Made by a program: the position numbers and the translations under genes
Assembly: GCF_001612805.1 (NCBI RefSeq)
Contig: NZ_BDBD01000018.1
Coordinates: 248,001 to 312,000, forward strand
Direction: 5' to 3'
Length of the DNA stretch: 64,000 bases
Origin: Nocardia coubleae NBRC 108252
GTDB taxonomy: Bacteria; Actinomycetota; Actinomycetes; Mycobacteriales; Mycobacteriaceae
The notes under the pieces: generated by a model
Databases searched by the model: none
What the model saw: only the letters and a program-made list of their open reading frames with translations
What the model was told of the DNA's origin: nothing
Shown: piece after piece, positions 43,101-50,958 of the stretch
Layout of the letters: every line of letters begins with the position of its first letter
How positions within the stretch are numbered: position 1 is the stretch's first letter

Positions 43101-44178
43101 TTCCTACGGCATCCACCTGATGATCGGTGCGTCCCGGTGGGCTGAGATCCGCCCGGTGGTCAAGGACCAGATCGGCACCCGGCTCGAGCTGCGTCTCGGG
43201 GACCCCGGCGACTCGGAGATGAATCGCCGTACCGCCCACCAGGTTCCGGTCGGCAGGCCGGGCCGTGGCCTCACCCCTGAGCAACTGCACATGCTGATCG
43301 CGTTGCCGCGCCTGGATTCCGATTCCGACCCGGCGACCATCGCCGACGGTGTGACGCGGGCCAAGGAGGAGCTGATTGCCCTCTACCCGGGCAGGCGGGC
43401 GCCGGAGGTGCGCATGCTGCCGCTGCGTTTTCCCCGCGAACAGGTGCTCGCGGCCGCCCGGCAACAGGGTGTCACGCTCGACCGCAGCAAGGTCGTCGTC
43501 GGGCTCGGCGAGTCCGAATTGCAGCCGCTGGTCCTCGATTTCGGCGTCGAACCACATTTCATGGCGTTCGCCGACGTCGAGTGCGGCAAAACGACGCTGC
43601 TGCGCAACATCGTGATGAGCATCGCCGAACAGTCGACTGCCGACGAGGCACGGGTGATCTTGATCGACTACCGGCGCACCATGCTCGGTGTGCTCGAAGG
43701 CGACCAACTGGCCGGCTATTCCACCTCCTCGCAGACCTGCGGGCCGATGATCGCCGAGGTCGCCGCCTATCTGGCCAAACGGATTCCCGGCTCCGACATC
43801 ACCCAGCAGCAGTTGCGCGACCGCAGCTGGTGGTCGGGCCCGGAGATCTATGTCGTCGTCGACGACTACGACATGGTTGTCGCAGGCTCGGGCAACCCGT
43901 TCACCCCGCTGCTCGAGTATCTGCCGCAGGCCCGCGACATCGGCCTGCACCTGGTGGTCACCCGGCGCATCGGCGGCGTCTCGCGGGCGCTGTACGACCC
44001 GGTGCTCGGCGCGATGAAGAACCTGTCGGTGCAGACGCTGATCATGAGCGGCTCGCGCGACGAGGGAAAGCTGATCGGCGATGTGCGCCCGAGCAAGATG
44101 CCACCGGGGCGCGGCACCCTGGTCTCGCGCAGTCAGGGCGTCGAACTCGTCCACATCGCCGATCTGCCGCCGCTCTAG
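40117..44178 (+). CDS. eccC: ESX motor ATPase EccC (fused, three ATPase domains)
   Basis: This 1353-residue protein has two membrane segments near the N-terminus (a Met-rich stretch, about 40-85) and three FtsK/SpoIIIE-type ATPase domains. P-loops are GATGSGKSE (K488), GGPQSGKST (K852) and DVECGKTT (K1158). The third lacks the first glycine, as expected for the regulatory C-terminal domains. EccC recognises the export signal and drives secretion. It is one uninterrupted gene, not the split EccCa/EccCb of ESX-1. GAGGGA precedes the ATG. Its stop TAG overlaps that of the convergent GNAT gene in CTAG. Confidence 0.93.
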   Translation: MATEGFVRRPRIAPPRAPGGEVALTPPPEIERAIPSPLMMKIMPVIMVIAVVGMIAMMATMGRNLLANPMMMMFPMMMLMSMVGMMAGMRGGGPKRAVELNEERKDYFRYLAQVRKDVRRTGVKQLEALGWSHPEPADLPSLIGSRRMWERRPSDPDFGHVRVGVGSHRLATKLARPETGPLEDLEPVSTVALRRFVRTHSVVHELPTAVSLRAFPAINIGGDLDEGRELVRAMLMELTTFHGPDNLAVAIVCADQDAQWAWAKWLPHVQHPSLRDGLGSARMLYTSLGELESALQTELMERGRFMRNPQPTQGRVHLVVVIDDGYISGNERIISESGLDSVTVLDLTAPENGLAARRGLQLVVGDGAVSARSAAGVERFATADEVSIAEAEAFARHLARYRLATAAQIVSLGEGTASDPGLMALLRIPDAAQIDPARVWRPRTARERLRVPIGVTPDGTPVEIDIKESAENGMGPHGLCIGATGSGKSEFLRTLVLSLVTTHSPDALNLVLVDFKGGATFLGLDSLPHVAAVITNLEEELSLVDRMKDALAGEMNRRQELLRSAGNYANVTDYEKARAAGVPLDPLPALFVVVDEFSELLSQKPDFAELFVMIGRLGRSLHVHLLLASQRLEENKLRGLESHLSYRIGLRTFSANESRAVLGITDAYHLPSVPGAGYLKSDASEPLRFNASYVSGPYVAPAGTVVDDDGAPVGGQRPVVFTAAPVEAAEVQPEPADEPVLRGRPELPPPPPSTPVAEEGIPDSLLDVVVKRLTGHGRPAHEVWLPPLDESPTADMLLPDPDWRSPVNRHGQLWMPIGVVDKPYEQRRDVLTISLAGAQGNVAVVGGPQSGKSTTLRTIIMAAAATHTPEQVQFYCLDFGGGSMAGLVGIPHVGSVAGRLDGDRVRRTIAELTSLMRQREERFAELGIESMAEFRRRKFSALEARQINGTTAAPGDALAADQFGDVFLVIDGWGAIREEFDVLEPQINAIATQGLSYGIHLMIGASRWAEIRPVVKDQIGTRLELRLGDPGDSEMNRRTAHQVPVGRPGRGLTPEQLHMLIALPRLDSDSDPATIADGVTRAKEELIALYPGRRAPEVRMLPLRFPREQVLAAARQQGVTLDRSKVVVGLGESELQPLVLDFGVEPHFMAFADVECGKTTLLRNIVMSIAEQSTADEARVILIDYRRTMLGVLEGDQLAGYSTSSQTCGPMIAEVAAYLAKRIPGSDITQQQLRDRSWWSGPEIYVVVDDYDMVVAGSGNPFTPLLEYLPQARDIGLHLVVTRRIGGVSRALYDPVLGAMKNLSVQTLIMSGSRDEGKLIGDVRPSKMPPGRGTLVSRSQGVELVHIADLPPL

Positions 44179-44747
44179 CCACTCTGCATGGAGAACCGGC
44201 TGCGCACGTCCCTCGGCCGGCGCGTAGGCGGTGCGACCCGGCGTTCGAACAGTGCGCGGGAGGGCCCGGTCGCGCCGGGGCCCGCGATTCTGGCCAGGCG
44301 GAAGCCGGCGCGGCGGTAGTAGTCGTGCAGGTCGGAGTTGGTCGTCCAGGCGTCGAGGCGGACCCACGGACGGTCGGCCAGCTCGGCCACCCGGTCGGCG
44401 TGGTCGAGCAGATGTCGGCCGACCTGCCTGCCCGCGAACCGCAGATCGACGATCATGAAGTGCACGACCACCGCCTCGGCGAGCTCCCACGGCGACCAGA
44501 GTCCGGGATCGGCGCGGCGGTTGACGGTGATCGTGCCCGCCGGTTCGTCGTCCACCTCCGCGATCCAGGTCTCGCCCGCGTCGAGCGCGCGGCCCACCGC
44601 ATCGGCGAAGATTTCGATCGGACGGCCCTTGCCCGCCACCGTCCACTGATCCGAACCGCGTGCGGCCAGCCATGCGGTGCGCTGCACCCGCAGGCGACAG
44701 ATCAACGGCAGGTCACCGAGGGTGGCCTGCCGCATCCGCGCGGTCAT
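44175..44747 (-). CDS. GNAT-family N-acetyltransferase
   Basis: This 190-residue protein has the GNAT layout: an N-terminal MRQATLGDLPLICRLR, a W-I-A-E-V strand, the HFMIVDLRFAGRQVGRHLLDHA stretch that carries the R/Q-x-x-G-x-G/A-type acetyl-CoA loop (here RFAGRQVGRHLL), and a final W-x-N-x-x-L-H-D-Y-Y-R-R-A-G-F. The substrate is not predictable. The ATG at 44747 overlaps the stop of the GntR-family gene (ATGA), so the pair is co-expressed and the acetyltransferase may act in a process sensed by the regulator. The longer frame overlaps GntR and is rejected. Confidence 0.8.
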   Translation of the reverse strand: MTARMRQATLGDLPLICRLRVQRTAWLAARGSDQWTVAGKGRPIEIFADAVGRALDAGETWIAEVDDEPAGTITVNRRADPGLWSPWELAEAVVVHFMIVDLRFAGRQVGRHLLDHADRVAELADRPWVRLDAWTTNSDLHDYYRRAGFRLARIAGPGATGPSRALFERRVAPPTRRPRDVRSRFSMQSG

Positions 44748-45556
44748 GGCAACGCAACGGCGTGACCGGGTGCGATGCCGAGAGTGCGGGCGATGACGGC
44801 GGTCCCCGCCTCGTCGCCGAGTTGGTAGGCCAACCGGTTGCGGCCGGCCAGGGAGCGGTGACGGGTCGCCCGGGTGACCCGTTCGTGATTGGCTCCGATA
44901 CGCAGATGATCCAGCAGTACGGTGCCGGTCGCGACGCCGAGCACCACCGCCTCCTCTGCGGTCGCGGGCCGGGCGACGACCGTGTCGCGGTGCGCGGTCT
45001 CGCCGTAGCCCCGGTCGGCCAGGCGCCGTGTGGTGCCCTCGGGGATGTCGTGCGGTGAGTCGATCCCGGCTGCCTCGGCGAGGTCGCGCGGGTAGAAGCT
45101 CACCTCCCACGACCACGGTTCGTTGTCGAGGTACTGCACCACCGTCCTGGCAAGCACCCAGGAAGCCGGTGGCACGCCGAGCCAGTGCGCGACCTGGTCG
45201 TCGGCCGGTTCCATGCAGGTGCTGAATTCCTTGGCCGGCTGCCTGCTCGCCGCGCGCGCTATCTCCTCGAAGATGTCGTGCGCCGAGCGCGGACGATCAC
45301 GCCGGATGTGGTCGGTGACCACGGATTCCAGCACTTCCTGGTTTCGAACGATGGTGCCGCGGGAAGTCGCTGTGTAGACCAGGTTTTCGGCGACGAGCAC
45401 CTGGATGGCGTTGCGCGCGGTGGTGATCGAGACCTGCATCTGCTCGGCCAGCTCGGAATGGCTGGGCAGCCGGTCGCCCGGTTTCCAGGTACCCGAGCGG
45501 ATCTCCTCGCGGAGGAGGTTCGCGATCCGCAGATAGGTCGGACCGTCCGCCATCAT
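44744..45556 (-). CDS. GntR/HutC-family transcriptional regulator
   Basis: This 270-residue protein has an N-terminal winged helix (YLRIANLLREEIRSGTWKPGDRLPSHSELAEQ...VSITTARNAIQVL) and a C-terminal UTRA ligand domain (about 90-250), as in the HutC subfamily. Two ATG codons stand at the start (45556 and 45553); GAGGAG lies closer to ideal spacing for the second. It is followed by the co-transcribed GNAT gene and is divergent from the DUF4254 gene across a gap with an inverted repeat AGGTAAC-N17-GTTACCT that may be its operator. The ligand is unknown. Confidence 0.85.
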   Translation of the reverse strand: MMADGPTYLRIANLLREEIRSGTWKPGDRLPSHSELAEQMQVSITTARNAIQVLVAENLVYTATSRGTIVRNQEVLESVVTDHIRRDRPRSAHDIFEEIARAASRQPAKEFSTCMEPADDQVAHWLGVPPASWVLARTVVQYLDNEPWSWEVSFYPRDLAEAAGIDSPHDIPEGTTRRLADRGYGETAHRDTVVARPATAEEAVVLGVATGTVLLDHLRIGANHERVTRATRHRSLAGRNRLAYQLGDEAGTAVIARTLGIAPGHAVALP

Positions 45557-45575
45557 GCTCCTCGGTAGGTCGTGC

Positions 45576-45606
45576 AGGTAACGAAGTGTACTCGTCTGGG
45601 TTACCT
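45576..45606. promoter_or_regulatory. Inverted repeat, candidate GntR operator
   Basis: AGGTAAC (45576-45582) and GTTACCT (45600-45606) are exact reverse complements, 17 bases apart, 20 bases from the GntR start. A second GTAGGT half-like copy lies just left. The function is inferred from position. Confidence 0.4.
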
Positions 45607-45621
45607 ACGGCCGAGTAATGC

Positions 45622-45649
45622 TTGACAGTGAGCTTGCGAGGTTTATTGT
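45622..45649 (+). promoter_or_regulatory. Promoter for the DUF4254 gene
   Basis: TTGACA (45622-45627) and TATTGT (45644-45649) with a 16-base spacer, near consensus for the main sigma factor. It points to the DUF4254 gene about 75 bases downstream. Confidence 0.6.
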
Positions 45650-45726
45650 AATGAACGTCCTGATCCGGTGCTGTGCGGCGACGACGGCGAGGCAACGTGG
45701 CTGGTGCGGAGAGTTCTACGGTTGTA

Positions 45727-46227
45727 ATGGCTTTCCCCGACACATTGCGATGTGTCGGCCCCGCAGGTCCGCACGCTGATACCGGTTTACTGCCCTTCTC
45801 CGACCTACTGGTCCGGGCATGTCGCGGTCACCGGGTGGTCGGCGGACCGCTGCTGTGGTTCGCGCGCGACCTTGCCGTGCTGCACGAGAAGCGAGTGGTC
45901 GGCCGTGGCGGTCGCGTCGAGACCGACGCCGTGGTGCTGCGTGAGATCGACTGCCGCCGAAGCGAATTGGTCCTCGCCATCGACGACTGGGTGCTGCGCG
46001 GCGTGCCGCAACACCGCCTGGGTGCCACGCTGCACACCGAAACCATCGGCGCGGTCATCGACCGGTTGGCGGAGTCCTCGGTGCGGGCTCACCACGCGCT
46101 GATGACGCTGGACGCCAACGACGAGCTGCTGCACAGCGCCTGGCACCACCTGGCCGAATTGGCCGACGCCTACGACGACCTGGTGCGCGATGTGCTCGCC
46201 GGGCGGCGCCGGCTGCCCGAATGGTGA
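45727..46227 (+). CDS. DUF4254 family protein
   Basis: This 166-residue protein matches DUF4254: LLPFSDLLVRACRGHRVVGGPLLWFARDLAVLHE, ELVLAIDDWV and HTETIGAVIDRLAE, all helical. The function of the family is not established. The ATG at 45727 is chosen as the conserved start; GTG codons at 45673 and 45697 are alternatives because the nearest ribosome binding site (GGAGAG) is 13 bases upstream of the ATG. It ends four bases before the EspI-like gene, which runs convergently. Confidence 0.7.
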   Translation: MAFPDTLRCVGPAGPHADTGLLPFSDLLVRACRGHRVVGGPLLWFARDLAVLHEKRVVGRGGRVETDAVVLREIDCRRSELVLAIDDWVLRGVPQHRLGATLHTETIGAVIDRLAESSVRAHHALMTLDANDELLHSAWHHLAELADAYDDLVRDVLAGRRRLPEW

Positions 46228-46231
46228 CCGC

Positions 46232-49200
46232 TCAGCGGTAGCGGTTGTGTTCGGCGCCGAACTCGTCGGCGACCGTCGCGGCCAGCTCCACGTACGCGCG
46301 CTTGGTCGACTTGTGCAGGCGGTGCAGGTCGATCTCGGCGCCCTCGGACAGGTGCTCGTCGAACGGGATGATGTGCACGGCACGGCAGCGCGACAGGAAG
46401 TACTCCCGCAGCTGCTGCACACCGACGTTCGGCGAACCTTCACGCGGCAGGTTGATCACGACCACCGCATTGCGCACGAGGTGGTCGTGCCCGTGCAGCG
46501 ACAGCCAGTCGAGCGTCGCGGCGGCGCTGCGGGCACCGTCGATGGCCGCCGACGAGATCAGCACCAGCGAATGCGCCAGGTCGAGTACGCCGTTCATCGC
46601 CGAGTGCATCAGGCCGGTGCCGCAGTCGGTGAGGATGATGTTGTAGAACCGCTGCAGAATGCGGGCGACGGCCCGGTACTCCTCGTCGTTGAACGACTCC
46701 GAGGCGGCCGGATCGCGTTCGCTGGCAAGCACTTCCAGCCTGCTCGAACTCTGCGAGGTGTGCCTGCGCACATCCGAGTACCGCTCGATCGCCGGATCGA
46801 GCAGCAGGTCGCGCACGGTCGAGCGGGTCTGGATGGCCACGCGCTGGGACAGGGTGCCGAAGTCCGGGTTGGCGTCGACCGCGATCACCCGGTCACCACG
46901 GATCGACGCGAAGATCGACCCGAGACCGGTGGTGGTCGTCGTCTTGCCGACACCACCCTTGAGCGAGAGCACCGCGATCCGGTAATCACCACGCACCGGC
47001 TGCCGGATACGGGCGACCAGTTCCTGCAGGCGCCGCTCCTCGGCCGACATTCCCGGGTTGATCGCGCCACCGGAAACATGGTGCACGGCCTTACGCCATC
47101 CACTGCCCGGCGCCTTCTTGACCCGCTTGACCGGCACATTGTCCAGTGACGGAGGTTGATAGCCGGGGTTGCCCCAGCCGGGCTGACCGTAGGCGGGTTG
47201 CTGGTACTGCGGAGCGACATGCTGCGGTGCAACGTTGTTCGGGGCGTGGTGCGGCTGCGCCGGTCCACCGTGGGGTGTGCCGTCCGGCGCGTGGAAGGGC
47301 TGAACCGGGGCACCGTTGGGTGCTTGGGTCCAGGTGCCGTCCGGCGCCTGGTACTGCTGGGGCGCGACCGCCTGGTACGGCTGTGCCGGTGCGCCATCGG
47401 GTGCGTGGAGTGGTCCGGGGTACGGCTGCGCCTGGGAGCCGTCGGGCGCCTGGTACGGCTGAACCGGCGCGGCAGTGCCCTGTGAATACTGCTGGGTTTG
47501 AGCAGCATTCGGGCCCGCCTGCGCGGCGTTTCCGTGGGGATAGGTGCCGTCCGGCTGCACTCGCATGCCGTCAGGGCGGTACTGGGGGAGCCCATCGCTC
47601 TGGTACGGATGAGCGGGGCCCGCATCGGGTGCCTGCGGGTAGGCGCCCCCGATGGGCTGCTGTGCCGGATAGGCAGTCGCACCACCGCTCTGCGCGGTCG
47701 GGCCGGGGACGGCCTGCTGCACGGGTTCAGACTGTGAGGGCGCGGCGTCCGGCGTCAGCTGATGACGTGGAGGTGTTCCCTCGGGGCGCGAATGCGGCGC
47801 AGGCTGTACGAATTCACCTGAGCGGTAAGCAGTTTCAGACGGCCTACCCTGCGCGACGGCGGCGCTGTCGCTGGGCGACACACCCTGCAGCCGTGGGTCG
47901 TCGGCCCGGAACATCTCGGTCTGCGCATCAGGTGCGTGCACGGAAGCGCCGTGCGACAGATCTCCGGGAATCGAATCGTATTGCGACGCAGAGAAAGCCG
48001 GTCCCTGCGGTACCTCACCGGACGCATAGGGCGAGACGGGCGCCACCGAAGCCGCGACGTCACCAGAGCTGTACGGCGACCCCTGTGCGACACCACCTTG
48101 CCCGGGGCGGTCCTCGGTCTGTGTCGACGAAGGGCTCGCCGAATATCCGGCGTCAGCCGACTCGGCGGCGACGGAAGCCGCCGATGCTCCAGTTGCCGGC
48201 CCGGATGTCGGTGCCCCAGAAGTGTTGTGTGGCGCCGCTTCTGGTTGCGCGTCCCGGGTCGACGGATCCGGCTGCCCGCCGGTGGACGGCGCAGGTTCGG
48301 CTACCGGGCGCGAAGGGGTCGAGAGCGCCTCGATCGGCGTGTCCGATGACAGCGGATCGGCGGGCGCCGAAACCGCTTCGGCACCCGATGCCTGCGGATG
48401 CGCGGGTGACTGCGACCAGACCGGAACGGCAGGCGGCGCCGGCGGATCGGCGGGGGCAGACGACGACACTGGCACGGCGGGCGGTGCGAGCGGGTCGGCA
48501 GGTGCAGACGACGACATCGGCACGGCGGGCGGTGCGAGCGGGTCGGCAGGTGCAGACGACGAGACCGGATCGGCGGGTGAAGGCGAGGACACCGGCACGG
48601 CGGACGACGCCAGCGGGTCCGAGGGGGACGGTGTGGCGGGCGCGAGCAAGCGTGGCGGCGCCTGGGTCGGGCGCGCCGGGGGATCGGGCAGCGGGGGAGG
48701 CGGCGGGAGGTCGGGCAGGCTGCGCTGGTTCGAGGGCCCGAGCGGGGTGAAGCCCTCGGACGGGGGAGCGGGGGTCCGCGTCGGGAGGGCCGCCGCGGCC
48801 TGCTCGGCAGGTGCCGGTGGCAGTGAAGGACCCGAATGAGCTGGCGGAACGGCCGCATTCGGGATCGAGTGCGACGGCGAACTGGTGTGCGCCGACGCGG
48901 CCGGGAACTGGGCCGGTGTAGAGGACTGCCCGGTGTTCCACGGGGAGAACGCATCCGGCCCGCTCTGCGGCGGCATGAGCCGGTCAGGTGCGCTCTGCTC
49001 CTGGGGCCGAGCGGCGCCGGCCGAGGACCGCGAGCCGGCGGCATGCTGGGCGGCGTCGCCCGTCGCGCCGGAGTCGAGCCTCGGCGGAGCGAGTGGGTCG
49101 GTGCCTTGCTCCCACGCGCCTGCTTGGGATTGCTGGGCGGAGTCGCCCGTGGCCGACCGCGGGGACGGAGCGAGTGGGTTCGGGGCGCCCTGAGCCTGCG

Positions 49201-49585
49201 GCCAAGGCGCGCCGGTCGAGGCCGATGGCCAGGAAGGACCGGCGCCTTGAGTCGGTGGGGGCGCGCTCGATGTCGACGGATTCGGACCGGGCATCAGCGG
49301 GTTCGCGGTCGACGGCGTATGCGGATCGTGGAAAGCGGGGCCTTGACCGGTGGCGCCGGTTGCCTGACTCGGCTGTTCGGGCTCGCGCTCCTTGCGGCGG
49401 CGGCCGCCCTTCTTCTCTTTGCGCGCGCTGTCGTCGCCGCGCAGGAACCGGCGGCGCTTGGGTGCCTCGTCGATCGGTTCGTCCTGTGGCAGGTTCTCGA
49501 CCGGTGCCTCGTACCCGACCTGGGTGACTTCGCTCTCCGACAGCCATGGCGGCAACATGGGGAGGCTGTCGTTGTTGCGGCTCAC
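46232..49585 (-). CDS. EspI-like MinD/ParA ATPase with long disordered N-terminus
   Basis: This 1117-residue protein has an N-terminal LPPWLSESEVTQVGYEAP segment and a charged RRRFLRGDD stretch, then about 750 residues of Pro/Ala/Ser/Gln-rich disordered sequence and a C-terminal MinD/ParA ATPase (about 860-1110) with the deviant Walker A LKGGVGKTT (GKT lysine K881), IAVDANPDFG and ILTDCGTGL. This is the layout of EspI (Rv3876) and related ESX ATPases, which act at the secretion machine. The GTG at 49585 has GGAG seven bases upstream and is preferred to a TTG 25 codons earlier. The linker is far longer than the roughly 400-residue Pro-rich part of Rv3876. Confidence 0.8.
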   Translation of the reverse strand: MSRNNDSLPMLPPWLSESEVTQVGYEAPVENLPQDEPIDEAPKRRRFLRGDDSARKEKKGGRRRKEREPEQPSQATGATGQGPAFHDPHTPSTANPLMPGPNPSTSSAPPPTQGAGPSWPSASTGAPWPQAQGAPNPLAPSPRSATGDSAQQSQAGAWEQGTDPLAPPRLDSGATGDAAQHAAGSRSSAGAARPQEQSAPDRLMPPQSGPDAFSPWNTGQSSTPAQFPAASAHTSSPSHSIPNAAVPPAHSGPSLPPAPAEQAAAALPTRTPAPPSEGFTPLGPSNQRSLPDLPPPPPLPDPPARPTQAPPRLLAPATPSPSDPLASSAVPVSSPSPADPVSSSAPADPLAPPAVPMSSSAPADPLAPPAVPVSSSAPADPPAPPAVPVWSQSPAHPQASGAEAVSAPADPLSSDTPIEALSTPSRPVAEPAPSTGGQPDPSTRDAQPEAAPHNTSGAPTSGPATGASAASVAAESADAGYSASPSSTQTEDRPGQGGVAQGSPYSSGDVAASVAPVSPYASGEVPQGPAFSASQYDSIPGDLSHGASVHAPDAQTEMFRADDPRLQGVSPSDSAAVAQGRPSETAYRSGEFVQPAPHSRPEGTPPRHQLTPDAAPSQSEPVQQAVPGPTAQSGGATAYPAQQPIGGAYPQAPDAGPAHPYQSDGLPQYRPDGMRVQPDGTYPHGNAAQAGPNAAQTQQYSQGTAAPVQPYQAPDGSQAQPYPGPLHAPDGAPAQPYQAVAPQQYQAPDGTWTQAPNGAPVQPFHAPDGTPHGGPAQPHHAPNNVAPQHVAPQYQQPAYGQPGWGNPGYQPPSLDNVPVKRVKKAPGSGWRKAVHHVSGGAINPGMSAEERRLQELVARIRQPVRGDYRIAVLSLKGGVGKTTTTTGLGSIFASIRGDRVIAVDANPDFGTLSQRVAIQTRSTVRDLLLDPAIERYSDVRRHTSQSSSRLEVLASERDPAASESFNDEEYRAVARILQRFYNIILTDCGTGLMHSAMNGVLDLAHSLVLISSAAIDGARSAAATLDWLSLHGHDHLVRNAVVVINLPREGSPNVGVQQLREYFLSRCRAVHIIPFDEHLSEGAEIDLHRLHKSTKRAYVELAATVADEFGAEHNRYR

Positions 49586-49914
49586 CGGTGCGCTCCGCTC
49601 ACCAGGGTCCCCCGATCTGATCGACCCACTACTTGCGACGCCGGTGAGTTTACGCGACAACCCGATCGGCGTGGCGGGCGCCTCATGCCTGCCCGCATGC
49701 CCACCGTCGACGTCTCCATTGTGCGACGTGCGCCACGTTCAGGGTGTACCGTCGGGGTCTTTTTGCCTCAGCGCACACGGCCCGGTAAGCTTGAGCGGCG
49801 GTGCACCTAGGCGCCGACTGTTCGCGTGCAAACCCGGGAAGTTCGTCGGGCCTGTGTGTGAGCAGCTACGAGGTAATCCACTCAAGGTTGAGCATAACCG
49901 GGATCGCGGAGGAT
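49586..49914. other. Intergenic region between espI-like gene and infA
   Basis: These 329 bases hold the infA promoter (49763-49791) and presumably that of the divergent EspI-like gene. No other gene is seen; ORFs here extend infA or its shadows without a ribosome binding site. Confidence 0.6.
49763..49791 (+). promoter_or_regulatory. Promoter of the infA operon
   Basis: TTGCCT (49763-49768), a 17-base spacer, TAAGCT (49786-49791). The leader to infA would be about 115 bases. This is a main sigma-factor type promoter by spacing and partial consensus. Confidence 0.5.
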
Positions 49915-50136
49915 ATGGCGAAGAAAGACGGGGCCATCGAGGTCGAGGGTCGAGTTGTCGAGCCGCTGCCCAATGCGATGTTCCGGATCGAGCTCGAGAA
50001 CGGTCACAAGGTTCTCGCGCACATCAGCGGAAAGATGCGGCAGCACTACATTCGCATCCTTCCGGAAGACCGCGTGGTCGTCGAGCTCTCGCCGTACGAC
50101 CTGTCCCGCGGCCGGATCGTCTACCGCTACAAGTGA
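49915..50136 (+). CDS. infA: Translation initiation factor IF-1
   Basis: This 73-residue protein begins [20 protein letters not shown] and continues with [13 protein letters not shown] and [10 protein letters not shown], the single S1/OB-fold of IF-1, which binds the ribosomal A site during initiation. The length is exactly that of the family. The ATG at 49915 has GCGGAGG upstream; a longer frame from 49801 would add 38 non-conserved residues. It leads the infA-rpmJ-rpsM-rpsK-rpsD-rpoA-rplQ block. Confidence 0.97.
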
Positions 50137-50213
50137 TGCCTACCTGACGTCGCGAGCCCGAGGCCCGCGGCGTCACACGGTGTTCCGGCCCAGGTCGGAA
50201 CGCGACAAGAGAC

Positions 50214-50236
50214 TTCCCCAGTCGTCGGCTGGGGAA
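50214..50236 (+). other. Hairpin in the infA-rpmJ gap
   Basis: TTCCCCAG (50214-50221), a 7-base loop, CTGGGGAA (50229-50236), followed by AAAAC rather than a T-run. A second smaller palindrome TTCACA-N6-TGTGAA follows at 50245-50262. It may be an attenuator or an RNA processing site; it is not a classical terminator. Confidence 0.3.
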
Positions 50237-50284
50237 AAACTGTGTTCACAGACCCTTGTGAACCCACGAAAAGATTGGACGGAC

Positions 50285-50398
50285 GTGAAGGTTCAGCCGA
50301 GCGTCAAGAAGATCTGCGAGAAGTGCAAGGTGATCCGCCGTCACGGTCGGGTCATGGTGATCTGCGACAACCTGCGCCACAAGCAGCGTCAGGGCTGA
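50285..50398 (+). CDS. rpmJ: Ribosomal protein L36 (bL36), zinc-binding form
   Basis: This 37-residue protein, KVQPSVKKICEKCKVIRRHG and on, has the zinc ligands C11, C14, C27 and H32. It is therefore the zinc-binding (C+) form of bL36 in the large subunit. Start codon is GTG at 50285. It falls in the usual place between infA and rpsM. Confidence 0.96.
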   Translation: MKVQPSVKKICEKCKVIRRHGRVMVICDNLRHKQRQG

Positions 50399-50577
50399 GC
50401 AAGCCTCACCGCCGGGCACCGATCGTCTGATCGGACTGACCGAAAAGAAGAACTCCCAGCTCCAGCGCGTACGCACGTGTGCGCGCCAACCACCGGTACG
50501 GAGGCCGGTGCCCCCATTTGCGAAGACGGGGGGACGGACAGGGAGCAGACCTCCGCAACCATTAAGGAACCTGCCAC
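50399..50577 (+). other. Leader region upstream of rpsM
   Basis: This stretch between rpmJ and rpsM can form hairpins: GCGCG...GCGCGC around 50475-50496 and CACCGG-N8-CCGGTG around 50494-50514. In other bacteria S4 represses this operon through a structured leader before rpsM; that this region is such a site is a guess. Confidence 0.25.
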
Positions 50578-50949
50578 ATGGCACGTCTGATGGGCGTCGA
50601 TCTCCCGCGCGAAAAGCGCATGGAGATCGCGCTGACCTACATTTTCGGAATCGGGCGCACCCGCGCCACCGAGATCCTGGCTCAGACCGGCGTCAGCCCG
50701 GACCTGCGCTCGAAGGATCTCAGCGACGACGACCTGAGCAAGCTGCGCGACTACATCGAAGCGTCGGAGTTCAAGGTCGAAGGTGACCTGCGCCGCGAGG
50801 TCCAGGCCGATATTCGCCGCAAGATCGAGATCGGCTGCTACCAGGGCATCCGCCACCGTCGTGGCCTGCCTGTGCGTGGTCAGCGCACCAAGACCAACGC
50901 GCGTACGCGCAAGGGTCCGAAGAAGACCGTCGCCGGCAAGAAGAAGTAG
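50578..50949 (+). CDS. rpsM: Ribosomal protein S13 (uS13)
   Basis: This 123-residue protein, MARLMGVDLPREKRMEIALT onward, carries the FGIGRTRA helix-two-turn-helix motif and the basic C-terminal tail TKTNARTRKGPKKTVAGKKK. S13 lies in the head of the small subunit and contacts the P-site tRNA. AAGGAACC precedes the ATG. It is followed nine bases later by rpsK. Confidence 0.97.
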   Translation: MARLMGVDLPREKRMEIALTYIFGIGRTRATEILAQTGVSPDLRSKDLSDDDLSKLRDYIEASEFKVEGDLRREVQADIRRKIEIGCYQGIRHRRGLPVRGQRTKTNARTRKGPKKTVAGKKK

Positions 50950-50958
50950 GGATAGCGT

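Noticed and set aside
40117..44178. Splitting of eccC into eccCa and eccCb
   Set aside because: The frame is continuous through all three ATPase domains.
41125..44673. A 1182-codon minus-strand frame opposite eccC
   Set aside because: Antisense shadow of a certain EccC gene and of the GNAT gene.
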